Positions 7,279 through 15,202 of a DNA stretch of 16,975 nucleotides are shown here, one piece after another (positions within the stretch are counted from its first letter, which is position 1; each line of letters opens with the position of its first letter). Source of the stretch: an uncultured Brevundimonas sp. (GTDB taxonomy: Bacteria > Pseudomonadota > Alphaproteobacteria > Caulobacterales > Caulobacteraceae); NCBI RefSeq assembly GCF_943913055.1, contig NZ_CALTWS010000033.1:1-16975 (forward strand). Direction: 5' to 3'. The notes beneath the pieces are model-generated. The model ran no database searches, was not told the DNA's origin, and saw nothing but the letters and a program-made list of their open reading frames with translations. The translations under genes were made by a program, and so were the position numbers.

Positions 7279-7730
7279 TGCGGAAGCTCATCCTCGGTAT
7301 GGCCATAGCCTTCAGCACCTTACCCCATGAGACGCTGGCGCAATCGCGCCTTGCCGAGAGCGCCGTCACAGTCGAGCGCGCCCTCACGATCAGCACCGTT
7401 CGTTCGTTGTCGTTTGGACGGGTCCCCGCAAACGGGGCTACAGTACCGGCCTCGGGATCCACGGACGCCATCATCCAGGTGACGGGCGATCCCGGCCGGC
7501 AGTATCGCGTCCGGCTGCCGGCCGCGATCATGACCTCTACACCTGGCGTCACGGTCGATAGCTTCACCATCTGGAGTGACAACTCCGGCGACATCTCGAA
7601 CACCCTCACCGCCAGAATGGATGGTTCGGGGCAAGACCGCCTCCGCATCGGCGGTTCGCTTCGTCGATCAAGTGCCTTGGTGATCACCGAGGTGACGACC
7701 GCAATCCCGCTAAGCGTGGATTATGAGTGA
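7278..7730 (+). CDS. DUF4402 pilin-like protein, minor subunit
   Basis: This 150-residue protein closes the pilus operon. The signal peptide ends at TLA-Q (residue 21). The mature part carries the DUF4402 order of motifs clearly: AVTVERALTISTVRSLSFGRV, a GATVPASGS segment, DAIIQVTGDPGRQYRVRLP, and a final strand ITEVTTAIPLSVDYE. It is shorter than the first pilin and has no cysteine. The ATG at 7278 shares its first base with the previous stop (TGATG), with no good ribosome-binding sequence, so translation is probably coupled. A GTG at 7275 is an alternative. It could be an initiating or terminating subunit, or a second fibre subunit; sequence does not decide. Confidence 0.75.
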   Translation: MRKLILGMAIAFSTLPHETLAQSRLAESAVTVERALTISTVRSLSFGRVPANGATVPASGSTDAIIQVTGDPGRQYRVRLPAAIMTSTPGVTVDSFTIWSDNSGDISNTLTARMDGSGQDRLRIGGSLRRSSALVITEVTTAIPLSVDYE

Positions 7731-7866
7731 GCCTTCTGAGCGCATCGCCATTGACGAGCCTGCGGAGTGCCGGATCAGGCCAGGATTGAGGCTCTGGGTC
7801 AGCTCAAAGGTCACACGGGCGGCGTGTGGCGATGCCGTCTGTCCAGTGACAATCTATCTCCGCTGA
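7723..7866 (+). CDS. Possible small protein overlapping the last pilin (doubtful)
   Basis: A 47-codon frame opens with ATG at 7723, eight bases inside the end of the last pilin gene, and closes with TGA at 7864-7866. It starts MSEPSERIAIDEPAECRIRP and holds three cysteines but no motif I recognise, no signal peptide and no membrane segment. Roughly two thirds of its third codon positions are G or C, lower than in the neighbouring genes, and no clear ribosome-binding sequence precedes it. The overlap resembles the coupling used in the rest of the operon, which is the only argument for it. Confidence 0.15.
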   Translation: MSEPSERIAIDEPAECRIRPGLRLWVSSKVTRAACGDAVCPVTIYLR

Positions 7867-8150
7867 GCTCAGGTCGGGCAGGAAATCTAGCGCCTGGCCC
7901 GGGCTCGCGTTCCGGGGGGGCTTGCTGGCGATTCTGGCAGGGCCTGGTTGCCCAATGACGCTTCATCCATGAAAACATTTTTACCTGTCGTGATGAAACT
8001 TATTGACTTGTGACGGTGTCGGGGGCCTTTTTGACCGGCAAGCGTCGGTACAGGCGCGCGGGAATCACCAGGGCAAATGGGTCAGATCGCCTCAAATCGG
8101 CTGGATGACGTCCACTTCGGCATCATGCTGTTGTGGGCAGGAGAACGGCT
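7731..8150. other. Intergenic region between pilus and galactan operons
   Basis: These 420 bases hold no convincing gene. The first half (to about 7930) is GC-rich and contains a bulged hairpin without T-run (CCTG 7759-7762 with CAGG 7776-7779, CGG with CCG inside) and a perfect ten-base palindrome CTGAGCTCAG at 7863-7872. From about 7960 to 8010 it becomes AT-rich, with the inverted repeat TTCAT-CC-ATGAA at 7962-7973 and TTGACT at 8003-8008; this is the likely promoter or operator zone of the galactan operon. I could not find a -10 element that fits well. No intrinsic terminator for the pilus operon is evident. Confidence 0.5.
7962..7973. promoter_or_regulatory. Inverted repeat in the AT-rich region upstream of the GH2 gene
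   Basis: TTCAT and ATGAA flank a two-base spacer, at the edge of the only AT-rich stretch between the pilus and galactan operons and about 180 bases before the GH2 start. A further ATGAA lies at 7993-7997. It could be an operator for a sugar-responsive repressor, but no regulator gene is in the window and the site is short. Confidence 0.2.
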
Positions 8151-10610
8151 GTGACGCCGTCGCGGCGCTCTCTGCTGAAGGCATCGGCCGCCTCGGCCAT
8201 AGTGATGGCCTTGCCTCATGCGGCGCAGTCGCAGGCTGCAGAGGTGTCGGCATTGCCGAGGCGGCGCACGAAACTGGCCTTTGACTGGCGTTTCCACCTC
8301 GGCCACGCCCAGGACCCCGATCTGGATTTCGGCTTTGGCATGAACCAGTCGACCTATGCCAAGGCAGGCAAGGTCACGCCTGCGGCGGCGATCGTGTTCG
8401 ATGACAGCGGCTGGCAAGCCGTGCAGCTTCCCCATGACTGGGCGATCGACCTGCCGTTCGTGGACAATCCCGAGCCACCGCCGTCAGGGACGGACGACCC
8501 CCGAGCCGCCCATGGCTACAAGCCGCTGGGCCGCGAGTTTCCCGCAACGAGCGTGGGCTGGTACCGACACCCACTCTATCTTCCGGCAACCCTTGCGGGC
8601 AAACGGCTGACGCTGGAGTTCGACGGGGCGTTTCGCGATGTCACCGTCCTGCTGAACGGACACATCGTGCATGAGCACGAAGGCGGCTACACGCCGTTCC
8701 AAGTCGATATCACCGATGTCGCCAGCCCCGGCGAGCCCAACATTTTGACGGTGCGCGTGGACGCTTCGCACGGCGAAGGTTGGTTCTACGAAGGAGCCGG
8801 TCTGTACCGCCACGTCTGGCTGGTCGTGACCGAGCCGGTGCACATTTTGCAGTGGGGCGTCGTAGTCCGCGCGCGCCCTGAAGGTACCGGGGCCGGGGCG
8901 GAGGTCATGGTCGAGGTGGCCAATGTCGCCGAGACGGGCACGCGCTGCGAGGTTGCCCTCAGCGTCATGGATTCAGCGGGGCGGACCGTGGCTCAGGGTC
9001 GCGAAATCGTCACCGTTCCGGCCGCAGGGCAGGAGACGTGTTCGACGTCGCTGGCCTGGTCGGAAGCGCGGCTGTGGTCCACGACGGACCCCCATCTTTA
9101 TCGTCTGATCGCCGAAGTCCGAACGGACGGTCGGTTGGTCGACCGGATGGAACAGCCGTTCGGTGTCAGAACCGCGGTGTTCGATCCGGCAAAGGGCTTC
9201 TTGCTGAATGGCGAGGTCGTCAAGCTCCTTGGGGCATGCTGCCATCAGGATCACGCCGGGGTGGGGGCGGCGATCCCCGACCGACTTCAGGTCTGGCGTC
9301 TGGAGCAGCTGAAGGCCATGGGCTGCAACGCCTATCGGGCGTCGCACAATCCGCCGACGCCGGAGTTGCTAGACGCCTGCGACGCCATGGGCATCCTGGT
9401 CATCGACGAGACCCGGCGAATGGCCTCGGACAACGCGGCCATGGCCGAGCTGGACACCCTAATCCGGCGCGACCGCAACCATCCCTGCGTCATCGCCTGG
9501 TCGATCGGCAATGAAGAACAGGCCATCCAGGGCACGACGCGCGGGGCGAACATCGCGCGCACCATGAAGCGGTTGATCAACCGTCTGGACCCCACCCGCC
9601 CGATCACCGCCGCCCTCGACCAGGATTTCGGCGAAGGCGTCTCGCGCGTCGTGGACATCCTCGGCTTCAACTATCGCACACCGCAGATGGAGCCCTATCA
9701 CGCCCGGTTCCCCGACCAGCCGATCTTGGGCAGCGAGACGGGCAGCACAGTCCAGACGCGCGGCGAATATGTGCGCGACGACGCGCGTCACATCGTGCCG
9801 GCCTATGACACCGAGCATCCGTGGTGGGCCTCCACGGCCGAGGCCTGGTGGACGCTGGCTGCGGAGCGGCCTTACATCGCGGGAGGCTTCATCTGGACGG
9901 GCTTCGACTACCGCGGGGAGCCGACGCCGTTCAACCGCTGGCCCAGCGTGTCTTCGTACTTCGGCGCGATGGACAGCTGCGGCTTCCCTAAGGACAATTA
10001 TTGGTACTACCGCGCCTGGTGGCGGCCCGAGCCTCTGGTTCACCTGTTCCCGCACTGGAACTGGGAAGGGCGCGAGGGCGAGAATATTCCCGTCTGGGTT
10101 CATGCCAATGTGGACCGGGTCGAGCTGTTCCTGAACGGACGATCGTTGGGTTCGAAGGATGTCGTGCGGAACCGGCATGTGGAGTGGCAGGTCCCCTATG
10201 CGCCCGGCGTGATCGAGGCGCGGGGCTATAAGGGTGGTCGTGCCCTGCCGCCGGTGCGCCGCGAGACCGCGGGGGCTGCGGCCCGGATCGAACTGACGGC
10301 GGACCGGACCCGCCTGTCGGCAGACGGCGAGGATGTGACCATGCTGGCGGTCCAAATCCTTGATGCGCGCGGGCGACCTGTGCCGCAGACGGCCAACCCG
10401 ATCACCTTCGTGGTCGAGGGACCGGGCCGCATCATCGGTGTCGGCAACGGTAATCCAACGAGCCATGAACCGGATAGGACGAACCGCCGCCTGACCTTCA
10501 ACGGCCTGGCCCAAGCCATCTATCAAACTGGTCGCACGCGGGGCGAAGTAACCGTGACGGCCAGCGCGCCTGGGTTGAGGCCGGCCACGGTCCGGCTGAG
10601 GGCCGCATGA
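8151..10610 (+). CDS. Beta-galactosidase, glycoside hydrolase family 2, Tat-exported
   Basis: This 819-residue enzyme should release terminal beta-linked galactose from oligosaccharides. It begins with a twin-arginine signal (SRRSLLKAS, then a hydrophobic stretch and an AQSQA cut region), so it is probably folded before export to the periplasm. The GH2 order is complete: sugar-binding jelly roll at about 25-210, Ig-like domain to about 325, and a TIM barrel with acid/base Glu455 in WSIGNEEQ and nucleophile Glu529 in ILGSETGS. A DUF4982-type domain follows (WNWEGREGENIPVWVHAN), then a C-terminal Ig-like domain. I chose GTG 8151 because AGGAG at 8139-8143 lies seven bases before it and the Tat motif then starts at residue 4. 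A GTG at 8133 is possible but lacks such a site. It leads the operon with the TonB receptor and galactanase. GH2 also contains glucuronidases and mannosidases, so galactose specificity leans on the neighbours. Confidence 0.9.
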   Translation: MTPSRRSLLKASAASAIVMALPHAAQSQAAEVSALPRRRTKLAFDWRFHLGHAQDPDLDFGFGMNQSTYAKAGKVTPAAAIVFDDSGWQAVQLPHDWAIDLPFVDNPEPPPSGTDDPRAAHGYKPLGREFPATSVGWYRHPLYLPATLAGKRLTLEFDGAFRDVTVLLNGHIVHEHEGGYTPFQVDITDVASPGEPNILTVRVDASHGEGWFYEGAGLYRHVWLVVTEPVHILQWGVVVRARPEGTGAGAEVMVEVANVAETGTRCEVALSVMDSAGRTVAQGREIVTVPAAGQETCSTSLAWSEARLWSTTDPHLYRLIAEVRTDGRLVDRMEQPFGVRTAVFDPAKGFLLNGEVVKLLGACCHQDHAGVGAAIPDRLQVWRLEQLKAMGCNAYRASHNPPTPELLDACDAMGILVIDETRRMASDNAAMAELDTLIRRDRNHPCVIAWSIGNEEQAIQGTTRGANIARTMKRLINRLDPTRPITAALDQDFGEGVSRVVDILGFNYRTPQMEPYHARFPDQPILGSETGSTVQTRGEYVRDDARHIVPAYDTEHPWWASTAEAWWTLAAERPYIAGGFIWTGFDYRGEPTPFNRWPSVSSYFGAMDSCGFPKDNYWYYRAWWRPEPLVHLFPHWNWEGREGENIPVWVHANVDRVELFLNGRSLGSKDVVRNRHVEWQVPYAPGVIEARGYKGGRALPPVRRETAGAAARIELTADRTRLSADGEDVTMLAVQILDARGRPVPQTANPITFVVEGPGRIIGVGNGNPTSHEPDRTNRRLTFNGLAQAIYQTGRTRGEVTVTASAPGLRPATVRLRAA

Positions 10611-10628
10611 GCATTCATCAAAAAAGCC

Positions 10629-10646
10629 CGCCTTCTCGGAAAGGCG
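10629..10646. repeat. Six-base-pair hairpin in the GH2-receptor gap
   Basis: CGCCTT (10629-10634) and AAGGCG (10641-10646) form a perfect stem around CTCGGA. It lies between the GH2 stop and the receptor's GGGGGAGA ribosome-binding sequence at 10653-10660. An A-run precedes it at 10620-10625, so read on the minus strand it has the shape of an intrinsic terminator (stem, then a T-run). On the plus strand it may act as an mRNA processing or stabilising element, or block antisense transcription from downstream. Confidence 0.35.
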
Positions 10647-10666
10647 AAACAAGGGGGAGACGCGAC

Positions 10667-13378
10667 ATGAAGACGTTCAGGACCGGACTTTTGGGGGCCT
10701 CGGCCCTGACCGCTGCCCTGCTGCTGGGGGCGCAAGGTGCGAGCGCCCAGACCGCGCCGCAGCCTGCCGCGGACCAGGAGGCTGCCACCGAAATCGACGA
10801 AGTGGTGGTGACCGGTATTCGCGCGAGCCTGCGCAATGCCCTGGCCCAGAAGCGAACGGCCGACAATGTCGTGGAAGTCCTGTCCGCCGACGACATCGGG
10901 GCACTGCCGGAAATCTCGATCGCGGAATCTCTGGCGCGTCTGCCGGGCCTGACGTCCAACCGGGACCGGGGGAACGGCACCCAGATTTCGATCCGGGGCA
11001 TGGGACCCAATCTGGTCAACACCCTGCTGAACGGCCGCGAACTGGTCTCGGCCGAGGCCAGCCGCAACATCCGCTATGAGCAGTTTCCGGCCGAACTGAT
11101 CAACGGAGCCTTCGTCTACAAGTCGCCGACGGCGGCCCAGGTCGAGGGGGCGATCGCGGGTCAGGTCGATCTGCGCACCATCCGTCCGCTGGACTATTCC
11201 AGCCGGCGCATCGTGGGCAATGTGCGGGGTACCTACAGTGATCTGGCGGCCGACATCCCCGACGCCGACCCCTATGGCTACATCGCCTCCTTCTCCTACA
11301 TCGACCAGTTTCTGGACGGGAAGCTGGGCGTGGCCATCGGCTATTCCGGCCGCCGTCAGGCCGTGGCCACGGCCCGGACCAATGTGTTCCGCTATACCAA
11401 CAGCTTCGGCGACCTGAACGGCGACGGTCAGGGCAATGACGAGATCCCGTTCGGGTTCGAGGCCCTGGTGCGCGGCGGCGATGACATCCGCGACGGTGGC
11501 CTGGCGACCATTCAGTACGAGCCGACCGACAGTATCTCGATCAATGCCGATCTTTTCTATTCCAAGGTCGCCTATGACGAGACCCAGAGGGGCTTCCGGC
11601 TGGAGGATCTGCCTTTCGGCAACGGGTTCACCGATGTCACGGTCGAGAACGGCGGGGTGACCGGCCTGACGGCGACCAAGGCTGCGGACTTCGGGTTGCA
11701 ACTGCGGAACGTCAATGAACTGTTTGAATTCACGGACGTGCTGTGGGCTGGTGGCCTGAATGGCGAGTATCGCGGCGACCGTTGGACGCTCAAAGGCGAT
11801 CTGGCCTATTCGACGACCGAGCGGGACCAGCGGTTCATCACCGTTCGCACCGAGGTTCACGACTATGCCGGAGGCGTGCCCTTCGAGCGTACCTCAGGAG
11901 TTTCGGCCAGCTTCAGGACCCGGCCGGGCCAGGCGGCGGACTATGGCTTCAACGTCGATCTGACCGATCCGCTGGTGAATCTGGTCACAGAATTCCAGAT
12001 CCCCGAGAACGGCGGCGGGGCCCCCCTGATCAACGACGAGCTGCTCAGCGCGGGGACCGACTTCGAGCATGAGCTGGACGGCTTCTTCACGGCGGTTCAG
12101 GTCGGGGCGCGGCTTACGGACCGGTCCAAGGATTACACCCAGCGCACCCAGTTCGGTTTCGTCGATCCCGCGAACCGCCGCCCGGTTCCGACCAACCTGC
12201 TGAACAGCCCGGTGGTGTTCCCTGGCGATTTCAGCGGCGTGCCGCGCACCTTGTCGTTCGACATCCTGGGGGTGATCGACGAATTCTTCGGCGACCTGAA
12301 CCCGACGACGTCAGACTTCGACCGCCGCTCCAGCTGGGATGTCCAGGAGGAGACGCGGGCCGCCTATGCCAATGTCGATTTCGAAACGTCTTTCCTCGGC
12401 CGCGACCTGACCGGCAATGTCGGCGTGCGGGTCATCGAGACGGAAACGACCTCGTCAAGCACGCGGGTCGATCAGGGCGACCAAACCGGCGGGGCGGTGG
12501 TGCTGACGCCCGTCACCATCACCAACAGCTTCACAGACACCCTTCCGACGCTGAACCTGATCTGGAAGGTGGCCGAGGGTCAGCAAATCCGACTGGCAGC
12601 CTCCAAGGCCATCTCGCGGCCGCCTCTGGACGATCTGAACGCCGGCTTTGGCGTCTTCGTGTTCGGAGCCCCGCAGGCGTTCGGCGGCAATCCGCTGCTG
12701 GAGCCGTTCCGCGCCAATCAGTTCGACCTGACCTACGAACGCTATTTTGGGGCCGACACAGCCTTCACGATTTCGGCCTTTTACAAGGACCTGGAAACCT
12801 ACATCGTCCCGCAGATCACCGAGATCATCGTCGATGTGAACGGCACGCCGACGGCGGGTACCTTCCGCCAGCCGGTCAATGGCGAGGGCGGCTACATCCG
12901 CGGCTTCGAGGTGTTGTACCAGCAGGCCTTCACCTTCCTGCCCGCGCCGTTCGACGGTTTCGGCGTCTATGCCAACTATTCCTACACCGACAGCGATATC
13001 ACGGTGCCGGAGAACGACAACGCCATCGACAACATCCCGCTCCCGGGCCTGTCGGAGCACGTCGCCAACCTGTCGCTCTACTATTACAAAAACGGTTTCG
13101 AGGCGCGGATCGCGGGCCGTTACCGCAGCGAGAATGCGACCGAGCTGGGCGATACTGACCGCATCCTGTTCAACGAGGCCGAGACGGTCGTCGATTTCCA
13201 GACGTCCTACGTGTTCCCGGACTCGTCGCCGCTGTCGGGCGTCGAGCTGCTGTTCCAGGCCAACAACCTGACCGACGAGGCGTTCGAAACCTACTACGGC
13301 GATCGGGCGCGTCAGGGACGGTACGAGACCTTCGGGCGTCGTTTCTTCCTGGGGGCCACCTACCGCTTCGGTGGCTAG
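10667..13378 (+). CDS. TonB-dependent receptor, Xanthomonas/Caulobacter type
   Basis: This 903-residue outer-membrane receptor probably imports galacto-oligosaccharides using energy from TonB. A signal peptide ends at ASA-Q (residue 27). A TonB-box-like EIDEVVVTG lies at 42-50, then the plug begins with GIRASLRNALAQKR and shows the family pattern DDIGALPEISIAESLARLPG, TQISIRGMGPNLVNTLLNGRE and GAIAGQVDLRT. The rest, from about residue 185, alternates strands and loops of a 22-strand barrel and ends in RRFFLGATYRFGG with a near-terminal Phe. ATG 10667 follows a strong GGGGGAGA and starts the signal peptide directly. A longer frame from ATG 10607, overlapping the GH2 stop, would add 20 hydrophilic residues and is less likely. 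The substrate is inferred from the flanking GH2 and GH53 genes. SusD-type partners are absent, as is usual in Proteobacteria. Confidence 0.92.
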   Translation: MKTFRTGLLGASALTAALLLGAQGASAQTAPQPAADQEAATEIDEVVVTGIRASLRNALAQKRTADNVVEVLSADDIGALPEISIAESLARLPGLTSNRDRGNGTQISIRGMGPNLVNTLLNGRELVSAEASRNIRYEQFPAELINGAFVYKSPTAAQVEGAIAGQVDLRTIRPLDYSSRRIVGNVRGTYSDLAADIPDADPYGYIASFSYIDQFLDGKLGVAIGYSGRRQAVATARTNVFRYTNSFGDLNGDGQGNDEIPFGFEALVRGGDDIRDGGLATIQYEPTDSISINADLFYSKVAYDETQRGFRLEDLPFGNGFTDVTVENGGVTGLTATKAADFGLQLRNVNELFEFTDVLWAGGLNGEYRGDRWTLKGDLAYSTTERDQRFITVRTEVHDYAGGVPFERTSGVSASFRTRPGQAADYGFNVDLTDPLVNLVTEFQIPENGGGAPLINDELLSAGTDFEHELDGFFTAVQVGARLTDRSKDYTQRTQFGFVDPANRRPVPTNLLNSPVVFPGDFSGVPRTLSFDILGVIDEFFGDLNPTTSDFDRRSSWDVQEETRAAYANVDFETSFLGRDLTGNVGVRVIETETTSSSTRVDQGDQTGGAVVLTPVTITNSFTDTLPTLNLIWKVAEGQQIRLAASKAISRPPLDDLNAGFGVFVFGAPQAFGGNPLLEPFRANQFDLTYERYFGADTAFTISAFYKDLETYIVPQITEIIVDVNGTPTAGTFRQPVNGEGGYIRGFEVLYQQAFTFLPAPFDGFGVYANYSYTDSDITVPENDNAIDNIPLPGLSEHVANLSLYYYKNGFEARIAGRYRSENATELGDTDRILFNEAETVVDFQTSYVFPDSSPLSGVELLFQANNLTDEAFETYYGDRARQGRYETFGRRFFLGATYRFGG

Positions 13379-13391
13379 ATCAAGACAGGCC

Positions 13392-13417
13392 GGCCGGTGC
13401 GCAGGCATCGGTCGGCC
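13392..13417 (+). repeat. Hairpin between receptor and galactanase genes
   Basis: GGCCGG (13392-13397) can pair with TCGGCC (13412-13417), one G-U pair included, in the 54-base gap after the receptor gene. TGC 13398-13400 and GCA 13405-13407 can extend it inward. There is no T-run. It could shield the receptor message or dampen expression of the last gene; predicted by eye. Confidence 0.3.
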
Positions 13418-13432
13418 CATGGAGTAAGGCTT

Positions 13433-14575
13433 ATGATCCGATCATTTCTGGCGACCACGTCCATGCTGGCGGCGCTGGTATCCATGCCGGCGCAGGCTCA
13501 GGAGGTGCCGCGCTTCTACTTCGGCGCGGACCTGTCCTATGTGAACGAGATGGAGGACTGCGGCGCGGTCTATCGCGTGGGGGGTCAGGCCTATGATCCC
13601 TATGCCATCTTCGCCGAGACGGGTCACAACCTGGTCCGGGTTCGGCTGTGGAATGATCCGGAATGGACGGACTATAGCGACCTGGCCGACGTCAAGGAGA
13701 CCATCCGGCGGGCCCGCGCCGAAGGCATGCAGGTGCTGCTGGACTTCCACTATTCCGATGACTGGGCTGACGGCGACAAGCAGATCGTGCCCAAGGCCTG
13801 GCGTCCCATCCGGGACGACGTGCCCGCGCTTTCGCAGGCGTTATACGACTTTACGGTCGCCACGCTGACGGAGCTGGAATCCGAGGGCCTGATGCCCGAG
13901 ATGGTTCAGGTCGGCAACGAGACCAATCCGGAGATGATGGGCGAGCTGGACTGGAAGGAGACGCGCAAAGGCATCAACTGGGCGCGCAACTCGGCCCTCC
14001 TGAAGGCGGGGATCAAGGCGGTTCGGGACGCGTCGGCCACCACGGCCATCAAGCCCCGCATCATGCTGCATATCGCGCAACCGGAGAATGTGGAGCCCTG
14101 GTTTGCGGCGGCGACTGAATATGGCGTGACCGACTACGACCTGATCGGCGTCAGCTATTATCGCAAATGGTCGACCCAGGATCTGGCGGGCCTGGGCGCG
14201 ACGATCAAGCGCCTCAACGCCACCTATGACGCCGATGTGGTGGTGGTCGAAACCTCCTATCCCTTCACCAACGACGGGGCCGATACGTCGCCCAATCTGC
14301 TGGGGCCCGACACCCTGTTGCCGCAGTATCCGGCGACCCAAGAAGGGCAACTGCGCTACATGACCGACATCACCCAGGTCGTGATCGACAACGGTGGGAC
14401 GGGGGTCGTCTACTGGGAGCCGGCCTGGGTGTCGACGCGCTGCTCGACACGCTGGGGGAGGGGGTCCAACTGGGAAAATGCGACCTTCTTCGACTGGCGT
14501 CAGGGCAATGACCTCACCATGGCCGCCCACTGGGCCAAGGCGGCCTATCGCTGGCCCGAGGCCTCAGCAGATTAG
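13433..14575 (+). CDS. Arabinogalactan endo-beta-1,4-galactanase, glycoside hydrolase family 53
   Basis: This 380-residue enzyme cuts internal beta-1,4-galactosyl bonds of plant galactan (pectin side chains). A Sec signal peptide ends at AQA-Q (about residue 22) and there is no lipobox, so it is exported to the periplasm or beyond. The single GH53 TIM barrel fills the rest, with family motifs FGADLSYVNEMEDCG at the start, RVRLWNDPEW, LLDFHYSDDWADGDKQ and WGRGSNWENATFFD at the end. The acid/base is Glu163 in QVGNETNPEM and the nucleophile Glu273 in VVVETSYPF. Their spacing of 110 residues equals that of the characterised Aspergillus enzyme as I recall it (136 and 246). ATG 13433 has GGAG at 13421-13424; a GTG at 13397 would place 12 charged residues before the signal peptide. 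It is the last gene of the operon and meets dgoA tail to tail. Confidence 0.95.
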   Translation: MIRSFLATTSMLAALVSMPAQAQEVPRFYFGADLSYVNEMEDCGAVYRVGGQAYDPYAIFAETGHNLVRVRLWNDPEWTDYSDLADVKETIRRARAEGMQVLLDFHYSDDWADGDKQIVPKAWRPIRDDVPALSQALYDFTVATLTELESEGLMPEMVQVGNETNPEMMGELDWKETRKGINWARNSALLKAGIKAVRDASATTAIKPRIMLHIAQPENVEPWFAAATEYGVTDYDLIGVSYYRKWSTQDLAGLGATIKRLNATYDADVVVVETSYPFTNDGADTSPNLLGPDTLLPQYPATQEGQLRYMTDITQVVIDNGGTGVVYWEPAWVSTRCSTRWGRGSNWENATFFDWRQGNDLTMAAHWAKAAYRWPEASAD

Positions 14576-14587
14576 GCGCAAGCCCGG

Positions 14588-15202
14588 CTAGCTGTCATTC
14601 CAGGCCGCCACGAAGTCGGCGGCGGCCTCGCCTGCATCGATGGCTGTGCGGCCCGGCGTGAACAGCGCGGAGCCGATGCCGAAGCCGGAGGCACCCGCCC
14701 GACGCCAGTTCGCGATCGTGTCCGGCGCGACGCCGCCGACGGCATAGACGCGGGTCTCGGCGGGCAGGACGGCGCGCACGGCCTTCAGCCCCTTAGGACC
14801 CGCGACCTCGGCGGGAAACAGCTTCAGGGCATCGGCCCCGGCGTCCAAGGCTGCGAAAGCCTCCGAGGGCGTGAAAAAACCCGGGATCGACAGCAGTCCG
14901 AGGGTCTTGGCGGCACGGATCACATCGGGGTTGGTGTTGGGAGAGATGACGATTTGCCCCCCGGCCGCAGCGACGTCATGTGCCGCCTCGACAGTCAGCA
15001 CGGTGCCGGCCCCGACAAGGGCGCGCCCGTCCAGGGCGTCCCGCAGACGCTGGATGCTCTCAAGCGGGCGGGGCGAGTTCAGCGGAACTTCCAGGCAGAC
15101 GAAACCGGCTGCCACAATGGCCTCGCCGACGGCGACCGCATTTTCGGGCTCAAGCCCACGAAGGATGGCGATCAGGGGCAGGGAGTCGAGGGTCTGTATC
15201 AT
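14588..15202 (-). CDS. dgoA: 2-dehydro-3-deoxy-6-phosphogalactonate aldolase
   Basis: This 204-residue cytoplasmic class I aldolase splits 2-dehydro-3-deoxy-6-phosphogalactonate into pyruvate and glyceraldehyde-3-phosphate, the last step of the De Ley-Doudoroff galactose pathway. The chain covers the whole KDPG/KDPGal aldolase barrel: LIAILRG at the start, Glu38 in LEVPLNSP, GAGTVL, SPNTNP, the Schiff-base Lys127 in ALKLFPAE, VYAVGGV and FGIGSALF. The LNSP signature and the last motifs follow E. coli DgoA more closely than Eda, which favours the galactonate form; the kinase next door supports this. It starts in an ATGA overlap with dgoK and is the last gene of its operon. Only 12 bases separate its stop from that of the galactanase gene. 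Confidence 0.93.
   Translation of the reverse strand: MIQTLDSLPLIAILRGLEPENAVAVGEAIVAAGFVCLEVPLNSPRPLESIQRLRDALDGRALVGAGTVLTVEAAHDVAAAGGQIVISPNTNPDVIRAAKTLGLLSIPGFFTPSEAFAALDAGADALKLFPAEVAGPKGLKAVRAVLPAETRVYAVGGVAPDTIANWRRAGASGFGIGSALFTPGRTAIDAGEAAADFVAAWNDS

Noticed and set aside
7863..7872. Perfect palindrome CTGAGCTCAG as an operator
   Set aside because: It is short, has no loop or second copy, and lies in the GC-rich half away from the likely promoter, so chance is the simplest explanation.
8003..8284. Small plus-strand frame ahead of the GH2 gene
   Set aside because: It runs into the GH2 coding region in another frame, begins with TTG without a ribosome-binding site, and has no motif.
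9459..10652. Long open frame on the minus strand opposite the GH2 gene
   Set aside because: It lies wholly across the GH2 coding region and gap, has Arg/Pro/Gly-heavy composition without motifs, and is a by-product of high third-position GC.
10523..11860. Minus-strand frame of 445 codons opposite the start of the TonB receptor gene
   Set aside because: The plus-strand frame shows a clear signal peptide and plug motifs; the antisense translation has no recognisable domain or start site.
12455..13420. Minus-strand frame of 321 codons opposite the receptor barrel
   Set aside because: Shadow of the receptor; no motif, and it crosses the true intergenic gap.
13841..14530. Minus-strand frame opposite the galactanase gene
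   Set aside because: The GH53 catalytic motifs on the plus strand are unambiguous, and the antisense product has no family resemblance.
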